From: Curvibacter sp. PD_MW3
Lineage (GTDB): Bacteria; Pseudomonadota; Gammaproteobacteria; Burkholderiales; Burkholderiaceae_C
Direction of reading: 5' to 3'
NCBI GenBank assembly: GCA_002633085.1
Contig: NSIV01000001.1
Span: forward strand, 372,001-436,000
DNA: 64,000 nucleotides
Below, in pieces: positions 9,011-17,706 of this stretch (positions are counted from its first letter, which is position 1; each line of letters starts with the position of its first letter). The position numbers and the translations under genes are program-made. The notes beneath the pieces were generated by a model. The model was given only the letters and a program-made list of their open reading frames with translations. It did no database searches and had not been told where the DNA came from.

Positions 9011-12000
9011 CTAGCTTAAATGCCCCGCCAACAATTTCGCCACATGCACCGCCTCGCGCTGTGCGCCGTCGGCGATCTGGTGCCGGCAGCTGGTGCCGTC
9101 GGCCACCACAATCGCGTCTGCTTTCGCGCGCACGGCGGGCAGCAGCGCCGCTTCGGCCATCTGCATGGACACCTCGTAGTGCTCGGCCTCATAGCCGAAG
9201 CTGCCGGCCATGCCGCAGCAGCTGGACTCAATCAGCTCCGGCTTGGCGCCGGGGATCAAGGACAGCACGTCCATCACGGGCGTGACGGCGGCGAAGGCCT
9301 TCTGGTGGCAGTGCCCGTGCAGCAGCACGGGCTGGCTCACGGGTTTGAGTTTGGCCTTGAAGTCTTCCAGCTTGCCGGCCTTGGCTTCGCGCGCCAGGAA
9401 CTCTTCAAACAAGAGGGCATGTTTCGCAGTCTCCTGCGCGGGCTGGCCCAGGCCCATGACCAGCAGTTCGTCGCGCAGCGTCAGCAGGCAAGACGGCTCC
9501 AGGCCGACGATGGCGATGCCTTTCTCGGCAAACGGCAGCAAGCTGTCCACCACCTCGCGCGCCTTGGCCTTGGCCTGTTCCACCATGCCGGCAGACAGGT
9601 AGGTGCGACCACAGCAGAGGTGTTTGCCATCTGCTCCTGTTTTTGTAGCTACATGCGCAGTGTAGCCGGCGGCTTGCAGCACTTTTAATGCTGCATGTGC
9701 GTTGTCGGGCTCGAAAAAGCCGTTGAAGGTGTCCACGAACAGCACCACCGGTTTGGCAGCGGCCAGCACCTGTTCGCGTGTGGCACTCTGCACCGGCGTG
9801 TTGAAGAAATGCTCGCGCTGCCACTGCGGCAGGCTGCGTTGGGCCGAGAAACCAAACAGCTTTTCGCTCAAGCGCGCCATCAGCGGCACCTTGTCGCGCA
9901 GGTTGAGCACGGGAGCAATCTTCGCCGCGTGGCGCGCGTAGTCCGGCAGCTGGCCGACCAGCTTGTCCTTCAGCGTGTGGCCGTGCTTCGCCTTGTAATG
10001 CTGCAGGAACTCGACCTTGAGCTTGGCCATGTCGACGCCGGTGGGGCAGTCGCGCTTGCAGCCCTTGCAGCTGACGCAGAGATCCATGACTTCGCGTACT
10101 TCTTCGCTGGCCAGCGCGTCCTTGCCGTCCAGCCCCTCAATCTGGCCGGAGAGTGCCAGGCGCAGGGTATTGGCACGGCCGCGTGTCAGGTGCTGCTCGT
10201 CGCGCGTGACGCGGTAGCTCGGGCACATGGTGCCGGCGTCGAACTTGCGGCAGTGGCCGTTGTTGTTGCACATCTCCACGTGCATGGCCAGGCCCTGCGC
10301 CGGGTCGCCGCCGGTGCCGGGGGCGGTGGTCTCTTCCGTGACCGGGTTGTTCTGCACGTTCCAGGCACTCCAATCGAGCGCGGGCTGGATCGGTACCACG
10401 CGCTGTTTGTGGCCAGGCGGGTAGCGCATCAGCGTGGTGTCGTCCATCTTTGGCGGCTCGATCATGCGCTGGGGGCTCAGCAGCTTGGCCGGGTCGAGCT
10501 GTTGTTTGATCTGCGTGAAGGCTTCGGTGAGCTTCGGGCCGAACTGCCACTCGATCCACTCGCCGCGGCACAGGCCGTCGCCGTGCTCGCCGCTGTAGGC
10601 GCCCTTGTACTTGCGCACCAGCTCGCTGGCTTCTTCGGCGATGGCGCGCATCTTGGCCGCGCCATCGCGTCGCATGTCCAGGATGGGCCGCACGTGCAGC
10701 GTGCCCACCGAGGCGTGCGCGTACCAGGTGCCGCGGCTACCGTATTTGCGGAACACCTGCGTCAGCGCATCGGTGTACTCGGCCAGGTGCACCAGCGGCA
10801 CGGCACAGTCCTCGATGAAGCTCACCGGCTTGCCATCACCGCGCAGGCTCATCATGATGTTGAGACCGGCCTTGCGCACTTCCCACAGGTTCTTCTGCGG
10901 CGCGTCGTCGATCATCTCCACCACGCTGCCGGGCAGGCCGAGCTCACCCATCAACTCCACCAACTCCTTGATCTTGGGCGCGATGTCGGCTTTGGATGCG
11001 CCGGAGAATTCCACCAGCAGCACGGCTTCCGGCTTGCCACCGTTGATGGCTGGCGCCAGCGCGGTGCGGATGGTGGGCGCAAAGGCCGGGTTCTGCAGCG
11101 AGAGCTCGATCATGGTGCGATCCACCAGCTCCACTGCCGTCAGTGCCCCGCCCTGCATGTTGTGGCCCAGCTTGACGATGTGCTGGGCACTGTCCATGGC
11201 CTGGAAGAAGGTCGGGAAGTTCACCACGCCCAGCACCTTGGCGCGCGGCAGCTCGCTCAAGCGCAGGTCAAGCGAGCGCGTCAGCGCCAGCGTGCCTTCG
11301 CTGCCCACCAGCAGGTGCGCAAGGTTGACCGAGCCGTCTTGCGTATAGGGCTTCTCGTTCTGGTTGTGGAAGATGTCCAGGTTGTAGCCGGCCACACGGC
11401 GCAGCACCTTGGGCCAGCGCGCCTCGATCTCGGCGCGCTGTTCGGCCGCCAGGCCACGCACGAAGTCGCCAATCTGCTTCACGCGGCCGGTGGCGGCGTC
11501 GAAACGGCCGAAGTCCAGCAGCTCGCCGTCGGCCAGCCAGGCCTGCGCCCCCAGCACGTTGTGCACCATGTTGCCGTAGGCAATGGAGCGGCTGCCGCAG
11601 GAGTTGTTGCCGGCCATGCCACCCAGCGTGGCCTGCGCGCTGGTGGACACGTCCACCGGGTACCAGAGGTTGTGCTTCTTGAGCGCCGCGTTCAGATGGT
11701 CCAGCACCAGGCCGGGCTCCACGCGCGCGGTGCGCTGCTCGACGTTGACATCGAGGATGTTGCGCATGTATTTCGAGTAGTCGATCACCAGACCGGTACC
11801 GACCGTCTGGCCGCACTGGCTGGTGCCGCCACCGCGCGGCACGAGGGGCACACCCAGGTCGCGGCAGATGTCCAACGCCAGGCGCACGTCGGCCGCCTCG
11901 CGCGGCACGAACACGCCCACCGGCATCACCTGGTAGATGGAAGCATCGGTGGCATAACGGCCGCGGTCGGAGGGAGAGAACAACACCTCACCGCGGGTTT

Positions 12001-12115
12001 CTGCGCGCAGGCGCGCGGCCAGGCGACCGGCGACCTCATTGCTGATGCGGGACACCGCTTCGTAGGTGGCGGCGGACGTTGGCTGCGTCACGTTCAAAGG
12101 CAGAGGGGCGTTCAT
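9011..12115 (-). CDS. ydiJ: FAD-linked and 4Fe-4S 2-hydroxyacid dehydrogenase, YdiJ type
   Basis: 1034 aa, close to E. coli YdiJ in length and layout: an N-terminal FAD-binding PCMH domain (PRGGGTSQCGQ; GGMAGNNSCGSRSIAYGNMV), an FAD-oxidase C-terminal domain (YSGEHGDGLCRGEW), and a ferredoxin-like region with CVSCKGCKRDCPTGVDM. A CCG-type C-terminal domain with ESSCCGMAG and CCGRTY follows. E. coli YdiJ is reported as a D-2-hydroxyglutarate dehydrogenase; related GlcD/Dld proteins oxidise glycolate or D-lactate. The start lies 12 bp after the gntR stop, so the two form an operon. The aminotransferase across the divergent promoter suggests a role near glyoxylate or serine metabolism. The substrate is inferred. 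Confidence 0.88.
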   Translation of the reverse strand: MNAPLPLNVTQPTSAATYEAVSRISNEVAGRLAARLRAETRGEVLFSPSDRGRYATDASIYQVMPVGVFVPREAADVRLALDICRDLGVPLVPRGGGTSQCGQTVGTGLVIDYSKYMRNILDVNVEQRTARVEPGLVLDHLNAALKKHNLWYPVDVSTSAQATLGGMAGNNSCGSRSIAYGNMVHNVLGAQAWLADGELLDFGRFDAATGRVKQIGDFVRGLAAEQRAEIEARWPKVLRRVAGYNLDIFHNQNEKPYTQDGSVNLAHLLVGSEGTLALTRSLDLRLSELPRAKVLGVVNFPTFFQAMDSAQHIVKLGHNMQGGALTAVELVDRTMIELSLQNPAFAPTIRTALAPAINGGKPEAVLLVEFSGASKADIAPKIKELVELMGELGLPGSVVEMIDDAPQKNLWEVRKAGLNIMMSLRGDGKPVSFIEDCAVPLVHLAEYTDALTQVFRKYGSRGTWYAHASVGTLHVRPILDMRRDGAAKMRAIAEEASELVRKYKGAYSGEHGDGLCRGEWIEWQFGPKLTEAFTQIKQQLDPAKLLSPQRMIEPPKMDDTTLMRYPPGHKQRVVPIQPALDWSAWNVQNNPVTEETTAPGTGGDPAQGLAMHVEMCNNNGHCRKFDAGTMCPSYRVTRDEQHLTRGRANTLRLALSGQIEGLDGKDALASEEVREVMDLCVSCKGCKRDCPTGVDMAKLKVEFLQHYKAKHGHTLKDKLVGQLPDYARHAAKIAPVLNLRDKVPLMARLSEKLFGFSAQRSLPQWQREHFFNTPVQSATREQVLAAAKPVVLFVDTFNGFFEPDNAHAALKVLQAAGYTAHVATKTGADGKHLCCGRTYLSAGMVEQAKAKAREVVDSLLPFAEKGIAIVGLEPSCLLTLRDELLVMGLGQPAQETAKHALLFEEFLAREAKAGKLEDFKAKLKPVSQPVLLHGHCHQKAFAAVTPVMDVLSLIPGAKPELIESSCCGMAGSFGYEAEHYEVSMQMAEAALLPAVRAKADAIVVADGTSCRHQIADGAQREAVHVAKLLAGHLS
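9633..9690 (+). repeat. Repeat-like tract inside the ydiJ-type gene (copy D)
   Basis: Plus strand: GCTCCTGTTTTTGTAGCTAC, ATGCGCAGTGTAGCC, GGCGGCT and a short T-run. Aligns with the copy in gcvP (GCTACT...TAGCTAA...GCGCAG...GGCT). Antisense to the gene and in frame; more AT-rich than its flanks. Confidence 0.35.
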
Positions 12116-12127
12116 GCTGGCTCGTTT

Positions 12128-12817
12128 CTAGGCAGAGGTCTGGCTGCTGGCGGCGGCAGCACGCAGTTGTTCGGCGACGACGTCGCGCTTGTGCCCGAGG
12201 TGGGCCACCAGCACGGCGCGCAGGGCAGCGCCGTCGCGCGCTTCCAGTGCCGCCACCATCTGGTCGTGCTCCGCCATGGCGCGCGCCCATTTCTCGCCAT
12301 CCTGGTTGGAGCGGAAACGCAGCGCCTGCAAGCGGGCATTGACCTGGTTGTAGGTGGCGGTGAGCACCGGGTTGTTGGCTGCTTCGTTGATGGCGCGGTG
12401 GATGGCCGCGTTGAGACGGTAGTAATTGGAGAGGTCGCGCCGCGTGTAGGCCGCTTTCATCTCGAAATGCATGGCCTTGATCTCGTTGAGCGCATCCTCG
12501 CCGATGCGTTGCGCTGCCAGTTCGCCCGACAGGCCCTCCAGCCCGGCCATGACCTCGAAGGTGTTGAGAATGTCGGCCTCGCCCAGCTGCAGGGCGATGG
12601 CGCCGCGGTTCGGCAGCAACTCCACCAGGCCTTCGGCGGCCAGCGTTTTGATGGCCTCGCGCAAGGGCGTGCGCGAGACGCTGAGCTCCTCGCACAACTC
12701 GCGCTCGTTGAGCTTGGCGCCAGGTGCGATGCGCCCTTCCACCAGCATCTGGCGCAGGCGGTGCGTCACCTGCTCATGCAGCGCTGCACGCGGGATGGCA
12801 ATGATTTCAGCAGCCAT
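12128..12817 (-). CDS. GntR-family regulator with FCD ligand domain
   Basis: 229 aa. The N-terminal winged helix has the GntR pattern (GAKLNERELCEELSVSRTPL followed by REAIKTLAAEGLVE); the C-terminal all-helical FCD domain spans about residues 85-220. FCD members usually bind small carboxylates through a metal site and repress adjacent operons. It is first in an operon with the ydiJ-type gene and divergent from the serine-glyoxylate aminotransferase gene. Two TTTTG-n4-CAAAA palindromes lie in the shared intergenic region, one just before its own start, which fits autoregulation and control of both sides. Confidence 0.93.
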   Translation of the reverse strand: MAAEIIAIPRAALHEQVTHRLRQMLVEGRIAPGAKLNERELCEELSVSRTPLREAIKTLAAEGLVELLPNRGAIALQLGEADILNTFEVMAGLEGLSGELAAQRIGEDALNEIKAMHFEMKAAYTRRDLSNYYRLNAAIHRAINEAANNPVLTATYNQVNARLQALRFRSNQDGEKWARAMAEHDQMVAALEARDGAALRAVLVAHLGHKRDVVAEQLRAAAASSQTSA

Positions 12818-12822
12818 GGGTG

Positions 12823-12840
12823 TATTTTGTATTCAAAATA
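12823..12840. promoter_or_regulatory. Candidate GntR/FCD operator 1
   Basis: Perfect inverted repeat TATTTTG-TATT-CAAAATA, 6 bp upstream of the gntR start. The core resembles the TTGTATACAA-like sites bound by FCD-subfamily regulators. Binding by the adjacent GntR protein is inferred. Confidence 0.55.
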
Positions 12841-12886
12841 TTGGTCTTATTTAGTAATTTTAGGCTAAATACGATTGACAAATCAA

Positions 12887-12900
12887 TTTTGTATGCAAAA
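12887..12900. promoter_or_regulatory. Candidate GntR/FCD operator 2
   Basis: Inverted repeat TTTTG-TATG-CAAAA with the same arms as the 12823-12840 site. A TTGACA hexamer at 12875-12880 lies just upstream, so the palindrome would fall between -35 and -10 of a promoter reading toward the aminotransferase gene, as expected of a repressor site. I see no good -10 hexamer at standard spacing. Confidence 0.5.
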
Positions 12901-12931
12901 AATGAAGTTGTTAGAAGAAAGGTGTTTTCCC

Positions 12932-14167
12932 ATGTTGACGACTGATTTCCATCCCACCGGCCGCCATTTCCTGCAGATTCCGGGCCCCTCACCGGTGCCG
13001 GACCGCGTGCTGCGTGCCATGAGTCTGCCTACCATTGACCACCGCGGCCCCGAGTTCGCAGCCCTGGGCCTGAAGGTACTGGCCGACATACAGAAGATCT
13101 TCCAGACCCGGCACCCGGTCATGATCTACCCGGCCTCCGGCACCGGTGCCTGGGAAGCGGCGCTGGTCAATACCCTGAGCCCCGGCGACCACGTGCTGAT
13201 GTACGAGACCGGCCATTTCGCCTTCCTGTGGAACAAGCTTGCCACCCGTCTGGGACTCAAGACCGAGGTCATCGCCCATCCGGGCACGGACAACGGCATC
13301 CCAGCCAGCTGGCGCCGCGGCGTGCAGGCCGACCTGATCGAGCAGCGCCTGAAGGCCGACACCGGTCACGCCATCAAGGCGGTGTGTGTGGTGCACAACG
13401 AAACCTCCACCGGCGTCACCAGCAACATCGCCGCCGTGCGCCGCGCCATCGATGCGGCCAAGCACCCCGCCCTGCTGCTGGTGGACACGATCTCGGGCCT
13501 GGCCTCGGCCGACTACCGCCACGATGAATGGGGCGTGGACGTCTCCATCAGCGGCTCGCAAAAAGGCCTGATGCTGCCGCCCGGCATCAGCTTCAACGCC
13601 TTGTCGCCCCGCGCCATCGAGGCCAGCAAGACGGCCCGTCTGCCCAAGGCCTTTTGGGCCTGGGACGAGATGATCGAGATGAACAAGACCGGCTACTGGC
13701 CTTCCACCCCCAACACCAACCTGCTGTACGGCCTGAGCGAGGCCTGCGACATGATCCTCGGCCAGGGCCTGGACGCCGTGTTCGCACGGCACCTGCGCTG
13801 GGCCGAAGGCGTGCGCGCCGCCGTCCGTGCCTGGGGCCTGCCGATCCAGTGCGCCGACGCGTCGGTCTACTCCCCCATCCTGACCGGCGTGATGATGCCC
13901 GAGGGCGTGGATGCCGATGCCGTACGCAAGACCATCTACGAGCGCTTCGACTGCTCGCTCGGCACCGGCCTGGGCAAGATCAAGGGCCGCATGTTCCGCA
14001 TCGGCCACCTGGGCGACAGCAACGACCTGACGCTGGTGGCCACCGTGGCCGGCTGCGAGATGGGACTCAAGCTCGCCGGCGTGAAGCTCGCCGGCCCCGG
14101 CGTGCAGGCCATCATGGACTACTACGCCAGCCACCCGGCCACGGTGCAGCTGAGCAAGGCCGCCTGA
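12932..14167 (+). CDS. sgaA: Serine-glyoxylate aminotransferase (class V, PLP)
   Basis: 411 aa from ATG 12932, chosen because AGAAAGG lies 9 nt upstream and the protein then begins like its family (MLTTDFHPTGRHFLQIPGPS). Class V aminotransferase fold; PLP-binding Lys in SGSQKGLMLPPG; WYW-like substrate segment with TGYWPSTPNTNLLYGL. The enzyme converts serine plus glyoxylate to hydroxypyruvate plus glycine, in the serine cycle or photorespiration-like glyoxylate salvage. A Bug-type binding protein follows 32 bp downstream, probably co-transcribed. Divergent from gntR-ydiJ. Alanine-glyoxylate activity is an alternative. Confidence 0.88.
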   Translation: MLTTDFHPTGRHFLQIPGPSPVPDRVLRAMSLPTIDHRGPEFAALGLKVLADIQKIFQTRHPVMIYPASGTGAWEAALVNTLSPGDHVLMYETGHFAFLWNKLATRLGLKTEVIAHPGTDNGIPASWRRGVQADLIEQRLKADTGHAIKAVCVVHNETSTGVTSNIAAVRRAIDAAKHPALLLVDTISGLASADYRHDEWGVDVSISGSQKGLMLPPGISFNALSPRAIEASKTARLPKAFWAWDEMIEMNKTGYWPSTPNTNLLYGLSEACDMILGQGLDAVFARHLRWAEGVRAAVRAWGLPIQCADASVYSPILTGVMMPEGVDADAVRKTIYERFDCSLGTGLGKIKGRMFRIGHLGDSNDLTLVATVAGCEMGLKLAGVKLAGPGVQAIMDYYASHPATVQLSKAA

Positions 14168-14199
14168 GCCCGAAACGATAACAACCAGAGGAGACAAGC

Positions 14200-15168
14200 A
14201 TGAAACGCAGGGCTTTTGTTAGCGGCACAGCGGCCACGCTGGCCGCACCCATGATCAAGGCGCAGACCTTGCCTACGGGCACCATCCGCATCGTGGTGGG
14301 CTTTCCGCCCGGCGGCGGCACCGATGCGCTGGCGCGCGTGGTGGCGCAAAAGCTGCAGGTGATGTGGAACACCGCGATCGTGATCGAGAACAAGGCCGGC
14401 GCCGCCGGTGTGATCGCGGCCGACTACGTGGCCAAACAACCCAGCGACGGCACCACCCTGCTGATGGCCCACATCAACAGCCACGCGCTGGCACCAAGCC
14501 TGCAGCCCAAGCTGGGGTATGTGGTGGAGCGCGACTTCGTGCCGATCTGCCTGGTAGGCGTCACGCCCAACCTGCTGATCTGCAACGAAGCGCAGCCGGC
14601 CAAGACCGTCAAGGATCTGGTGGCACTGTGCAAGGCCAACCCCGGCAAGATCAGTTTTGCTTCGGCCGGCGGCGGCTCGGCCCAGCACCTGGCGCTGGAA
14701 ATGTTCAAGCTGCGCGCCGGCATCGATGCCTTGCACATCCCCTACAGGGGCTCCGGTCCGGCCTTGACCGATCTGATCGGCGGCCAGGTGAATTACTGCT
14801 TCGAAACCATGACATCGGCCACACCGCACGTCAAGAGCGGCAAGGCCATCGCCATGGCACAGACCCGCGTCAAACGCGCCAAGGGCCACCCCACCGTGCC
14901 AACGATGGACGAACAAGGCTTCCCCGGCTTCGACGCCACCACCTGGTACGGCCTGGTGGGTCCAGGCAAGCTGCCAGCCGCAATGGCACGACGCATGAAC
15001 GAGGACGTGAACAAGGTGCTGGCGATGTCCGACGTACAGGAAAAGCTGGAGCAGTACGGCGCCGAGGACGGCGGCGGCAGCGCCAAGCGCTTTGCCGACT
15101 TCATCCACAGCGAGCAGCAGAAGTGGGCCAAGGTCATCAAGGACGCCAAGGTGTCAGTCGACGCCTGA
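14200..15168 (+). CDS. Bug/TctC-family tripartite tricarboxylate solute-binding protein
   Basis: 322 aa with a short N-terminal signal (MKRRAFVSGTAATLAAPMIK). Family features are clear: IRIVVGFPPGGGTDALARVV at the start of the mature protein, ENKAGAAGVIAADYVA, and the hydrophobic strand pattern ending in DLIGGQVNYCFETM. Bug proteins bind carboxylates in the periplasm, sometimes for TctAB transporters and often as orphans, as here, since no tctA or tctB gene is nearby. A good RBS (GAGGAGA) precedes the ATG. Its position after sgaA suggests a carboxylate linked to glyoxylate metabolism, but this is inference. Confidence 0.9.
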   Translation: MKRRAFVSGTAATLAAPMIKAQTLPTGTIRIVVGFPPGGGTDALARVVAQKLQVMWNTAIVIENKAGAAGVIAADYVAKQPSDGTTLLMAHINSHALAPSLQPKLGYVVERDFVPICLVGVTPNLLICNEAQPAKTVKDLVALCKANPGKISFASAGGGSAQHLALEMFKLRAGIDALHIPYRGSGPALTDLIGGQVNYCFETMTSATPHVKSGKAIAMAQTRVKRAKGHPTVPTMDEQGFPGFDATTWYGLVGPGKLPAAMARRMNEDVNKVLAMSDVQEKLEQYGAEDGGGSAKRFADFIHSEQQKWAKVIKDAKVSVDA

Positions 15169-15186
15169 GCCGGCACCGCTTGCGGC

Positions 15187-15219
15187 AAAAAAACAGGCAC
15201 CGTGTGGTGCCTGTTTTTT
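15187..15219. terminator. Bidirectional rho-independent terminator
   Basis: A-tract followed by stem CAGGCACC, loop GTGT, GGTGCCTG and a T-tract. It separates the convergent Bug gene (+) and transglutaminase-like gene (-) and has poly-A/poly-T on both sides, so it should work in both directions. Confidence 0.9.
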
Positions 15220-15233
15220 CATCGACGGAGATA

Positions 15234-16346
15234 TCAGACCTTGATCTCGCGCGCCGTGATCTGGTACTTGAAGGCGTCGGGCGCGTAGGAGTCGAGGCGC
15301 TCCTCGGCCGTCTCACACACCGGGTACATCAGGAAGCCCAGCTTCGGCCCCTTGGCACCAGGCAATGCCACGTCGTGCGCCATGTTCCAGGCCAGCCAGT
15401 TGCCCTCCCAGCCGCCGAACAGCACCTTGTTGACCGGCGCCACCACGGGGTGGCGGGTGTCCTTGATCCACTCTGCCGTCTCCAGGCGCATGACCTTGGC
15501 CACGTCGGCCGGGTCCATGGCCACCCAGCCGTAGTCCTTGAGGAACACTTCGGCGCGGCAATGCTGCGCGCCCTTCAGGCTGGCCGGGTTGCCACTCAAC
15601 TCCTTGTAGCCGAAGGCGGACGGCACCAAGCGCAGGCCGTACACATCACGCGCCGGCAGGCCGACCGCACGGCACAGGCCGACGAAGATGGCATTGAGGT
15701 CGGCGCACTTGCCACCCAGGTTGCCGGTCTCCAGCATGGTCTTGATATCACCCTCGCCGCAGCCGCGCGTTTTGGGTTCGCGATAGGTGTTGGCCACCAC
15801 CCAATCGTAGATGGCACGCGCCTTCTCGACATCGGTCTTGGCGCCGCGCGTGGCTTCCAGCGCGGTCTTGCGCACGATGCCGTCGGTCGGCAGCAGCGCG
15901 GTGGGCTGGGTCCAGAACTTCAGGCTGGCGGCGTCTTCCTGCACCGGCTTTTTGGCCGTCCAGTCGACTGCACGATTGCGCGTCTGGATGCGGCTGGTGA
16001 GCTCGACCCAAGGCTTTTTCTCACCGGCGGCGAACTCCACGGCCAACAGCTTGGCACCGTAGTGCGCGTCGCTGCCCATGCGGGCCTGGCCGTTGCTGCT
16101 GTAGGCGTTGTCCAGCGAGTGCTGCCAGTCGCTGTCGACCGACGGCACCGGCAGCCAGACGCGCGTGGTGCCCTCGGGGGCAAGGATGTCGACACGGGTG
16201 GTCACCTCGAAGGTGCGCCAGGCACCCGGCTGGGGATTGAACTGGCGCTGCGTCGGAGCCGACTGGGCAAAGCCCATGACAGGCAGCGTGTAGGCGGCGG
16301 ACAGGGTTGCCGCGTTCTTGAGGAATGTGCGACGCACGGTGGTCAT
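15234..16346 (-). CDS. Exported transglutaminase-like (papain-fold) protein
   Basis: 370 aa with a twin-arginine-like leader (VRRTFLKNAATLSAAYTLP). The transglutaminase core shows Cys near residue 214 (GGKCADLNAIFVGLCRAVGL), His near 264 (AQHCRAEVFL) and Asp near 275 (VAMDPADV), the expected Cys-His-Asp triad. Bacterial members are mostly cysteine peptidases or amidases in the cell envelope rather than cross-linkers. It converges with the Bug gene across a strong terminator and is divergent from the Tgl-like gene at 16516. Substrate unknown. Confidence 0.85.
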   Translation of the reverse strand: MTTVRRTFLKNAATLSAAYTLPVMGFAQSAPTQRQFNPQPGAWRTFEVTTRVDILAPEGTTRVWLPVPSVDSDWQHSLDNAYSSNGQARMGSDAHYGAKLLAVEFAAGEKKPWVELTSRIQTRNRAVDWTAKKPVQEDAASLKFWTQPTALLPTDGIVRKTALEATRGAKTDVEKARAIYDWVVANTYREPKTRGCGEGDIKTMLETGNLGGKCADLNAIFVGLCRAVGLPARDVYGLRLVPSAFGYKELSGNPASLKGAQHCRAEVFLKDYGWVAMDPADVAKVMRLETAEWIKDTRHPVVAPVNKVLFGGWEGNWLAWNMAHDVALPGAKGPKLGFLMYPVCETAEERLDSYAPDAFKYQITAREIKV

Positions 16347-16476
16347 AAAAGGACTCCGGATTGGTAGTGAAAACGCTGCCGGCGCAGATGAAGAGGCCCC
16401 GGAACCGCGTGCGACGAGCCCATTCGGGCGCCGCGGGAGGATTATCGCCGCGGATCCCTCTGTGTAATCCCCAACC

Positions 16477-16503
16477 TTGACCCCATATTTCCTAGGGTAT
16501 ATT
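16477..16503 (+). promoter_or_regulatory. Candidate promoter for the Tgl-like gene
   Basis: TTGACC at 16477-16482 and TATATT at 16498-16503, with a spacer of 15 bp, slightly short of the sigma-70 optimum. If used, ATG 16516 would be almost leaderless and a downstream ATG at 16546 (GGAG at 16530-16533) may be the real start. Confidence 0.35.
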
Positions 16504-16515
16504 GAGCGAAAAGTT

Positions 16516-17697
16516 ATGAGAATGCGGTTGGAGACCTATCACTCGATGATGCAAACGATGCCATTGCCGGCGCACGCTGGCAGTGGCATCGTGCTGCGCG
16601 CACCGGAAAACACCCACGCCAACAACATCAGGCAGACCGCCCTGGAACAACTCGGCGTCGCTGATCTGACCAGCTTGGTGCACGCCGAGCGGGGGCAGGA
16701 CGGCGAAGGCGCCTGGGTTCGGCTGTGGCTGGATCAGGCCACCGCCCAGGCTTGGGCACCCGGACTGGATACACTGCAGCTCGCGCCGACCTTGCAACTG
16801 GACACGCTGAACTGCGATGCCGACCTGATGCGCGAGATCGTGGTGGCCATGCTCATGGGGCCGATACCTTTTGAGTTCCCCAGCATTGACGAACTGGTTT
16901 CGGCGGTGCGCATCCGCCGCAACATCGTGCAGGCGGCGCGCAAGACCACACTGGCCTTCGACACCGCCGCCGCGGAACGCCCCGAAGGCTACTGGACCTA
17001 CGACAAGGCCACCGGCTTCACCATCCTCCCGGGCGTCTCGCTGATCGATGCCTTGACGCTCGCCACCCAGCCGGATGTCTCGGGCTCGCTGTATTCCTTC
17101 TCGTGCTACCGCGCCACCGAATACGTGACCCTGTTGGGCATTGCGCAGGAGCTGGCGCACAGCAATCCGCCTTTGTTCGAGCAACTGCAGAAGCAATGGA
17201 CCCAGCGCGCCATCATGTCGGGCGAATTCCATGAAGTGTTCCTGCGCGAGCAGGGCTCGATGGAGCAGCCGCTGCCACCCAGCTACTACGTCCCCGGCGA
17301 TCGGACCTGGTTCCGCAACCCCGACGAAGCCTCCGCCAACGCCTCGGGCTTCGAAGGCTCCTGGGTCATGTACCTGGGTGGTGGCCTGTTCACCAACTTC
17401 TGGAAACGCAACCAGCCCTACACCCTGACCAGCAAGTGCGTCGAGATCTACCACTGGCGCCACGGCCTGTATCAGGACGACCAGGGTGAACACCGCATCG
17501 ACGAGGCTCACATCGAGCCGATGATCGAAGCTGCCCTCAACACCCCGTCCGAGCTGGCGCGCATCATGGCCCTGATGACGCGCTACCGCGAACCGCGCGG
17601 CATCTACACCGAAGCCGGCGGCGGCATCGACACCACGCGAGAGTTCGCACGCTGGGTTCGCCCCGGCACGGCCGACCTGCTGCTGCCGAGCGAATAA
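16516..17697 (+). CDS. Tgl-like protein-glutamine gamma-glutamyltransferase
   Basis: About 393 aa; starts at 16516, 16522 or 16546 are possible. Compared from memory with Bacillus Tgl, which cross-links spore-coat proteins, the order of conserved blocks agrees. These are PFEFPSIDELVSAVRIRRNIV (Bacillus FDYHSIAELMFELKLRMNIV), GSLYSFSCYRATEYVTLL around the predicted nucleophile Cys about 197 (Bacillus YAFEC), and PGDRTWFRNPDE with VMYLGGGLF (Bacillus LGDCLYFKNPEF). The residue before the Cys is Ser rather than Glu. The protein is longer than Bacillus Tgl (about 245 aa), with extra N- and C-terminal parts. No signal peptide is seen. The organism should not sporulate, so the substrate is unclear. 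Confidence 0.65.
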   Translation: MRMRLETYHSMMQTMPLPAHAGSGIVLRAPENTHANNIRQTALEQLGVADLTSLVHAERGQDGEGAWVRLWLDQATAQAWAPGLDTLQLAPTLQLDTLNCDADLMREIVVAMLMGPIPFEFPSIDELVSAVRIRRNIVQAARKTTLAFDTAAAERPEGYWTYDKATGFTILPGVSLIDALTLATQPDVSGSLYSFSCYRATEYVTLLGIAQELAHSNPPLFEQLQKQWTQRAIMSGEFHEVFLREQGSMEQPLPPSYYVPGDRTWFRNPDEASANASGFEGSWVMYLGGGLFTNFWKRNQPYTLTSKCVEIYHWRHGLYQDDQGEHRIDEAHIEPMIEAALNTPSELARIMALMTRYREPRGIYTEAGGGIDTTREFARWVRPGTADLLLPSE

Positions 17698-17706
17698 AAT
17701 TCGGGG

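Noticed and set aside
9695-12868. 1057-codon open frame antisense to the ydiJ-type and gntR genes
   Set aside because: Its sequence is His/Gln/Val-rich without domains, as expected from the complement of GC-rich codons; the opposite strand encodes a complete conserved enzyme.
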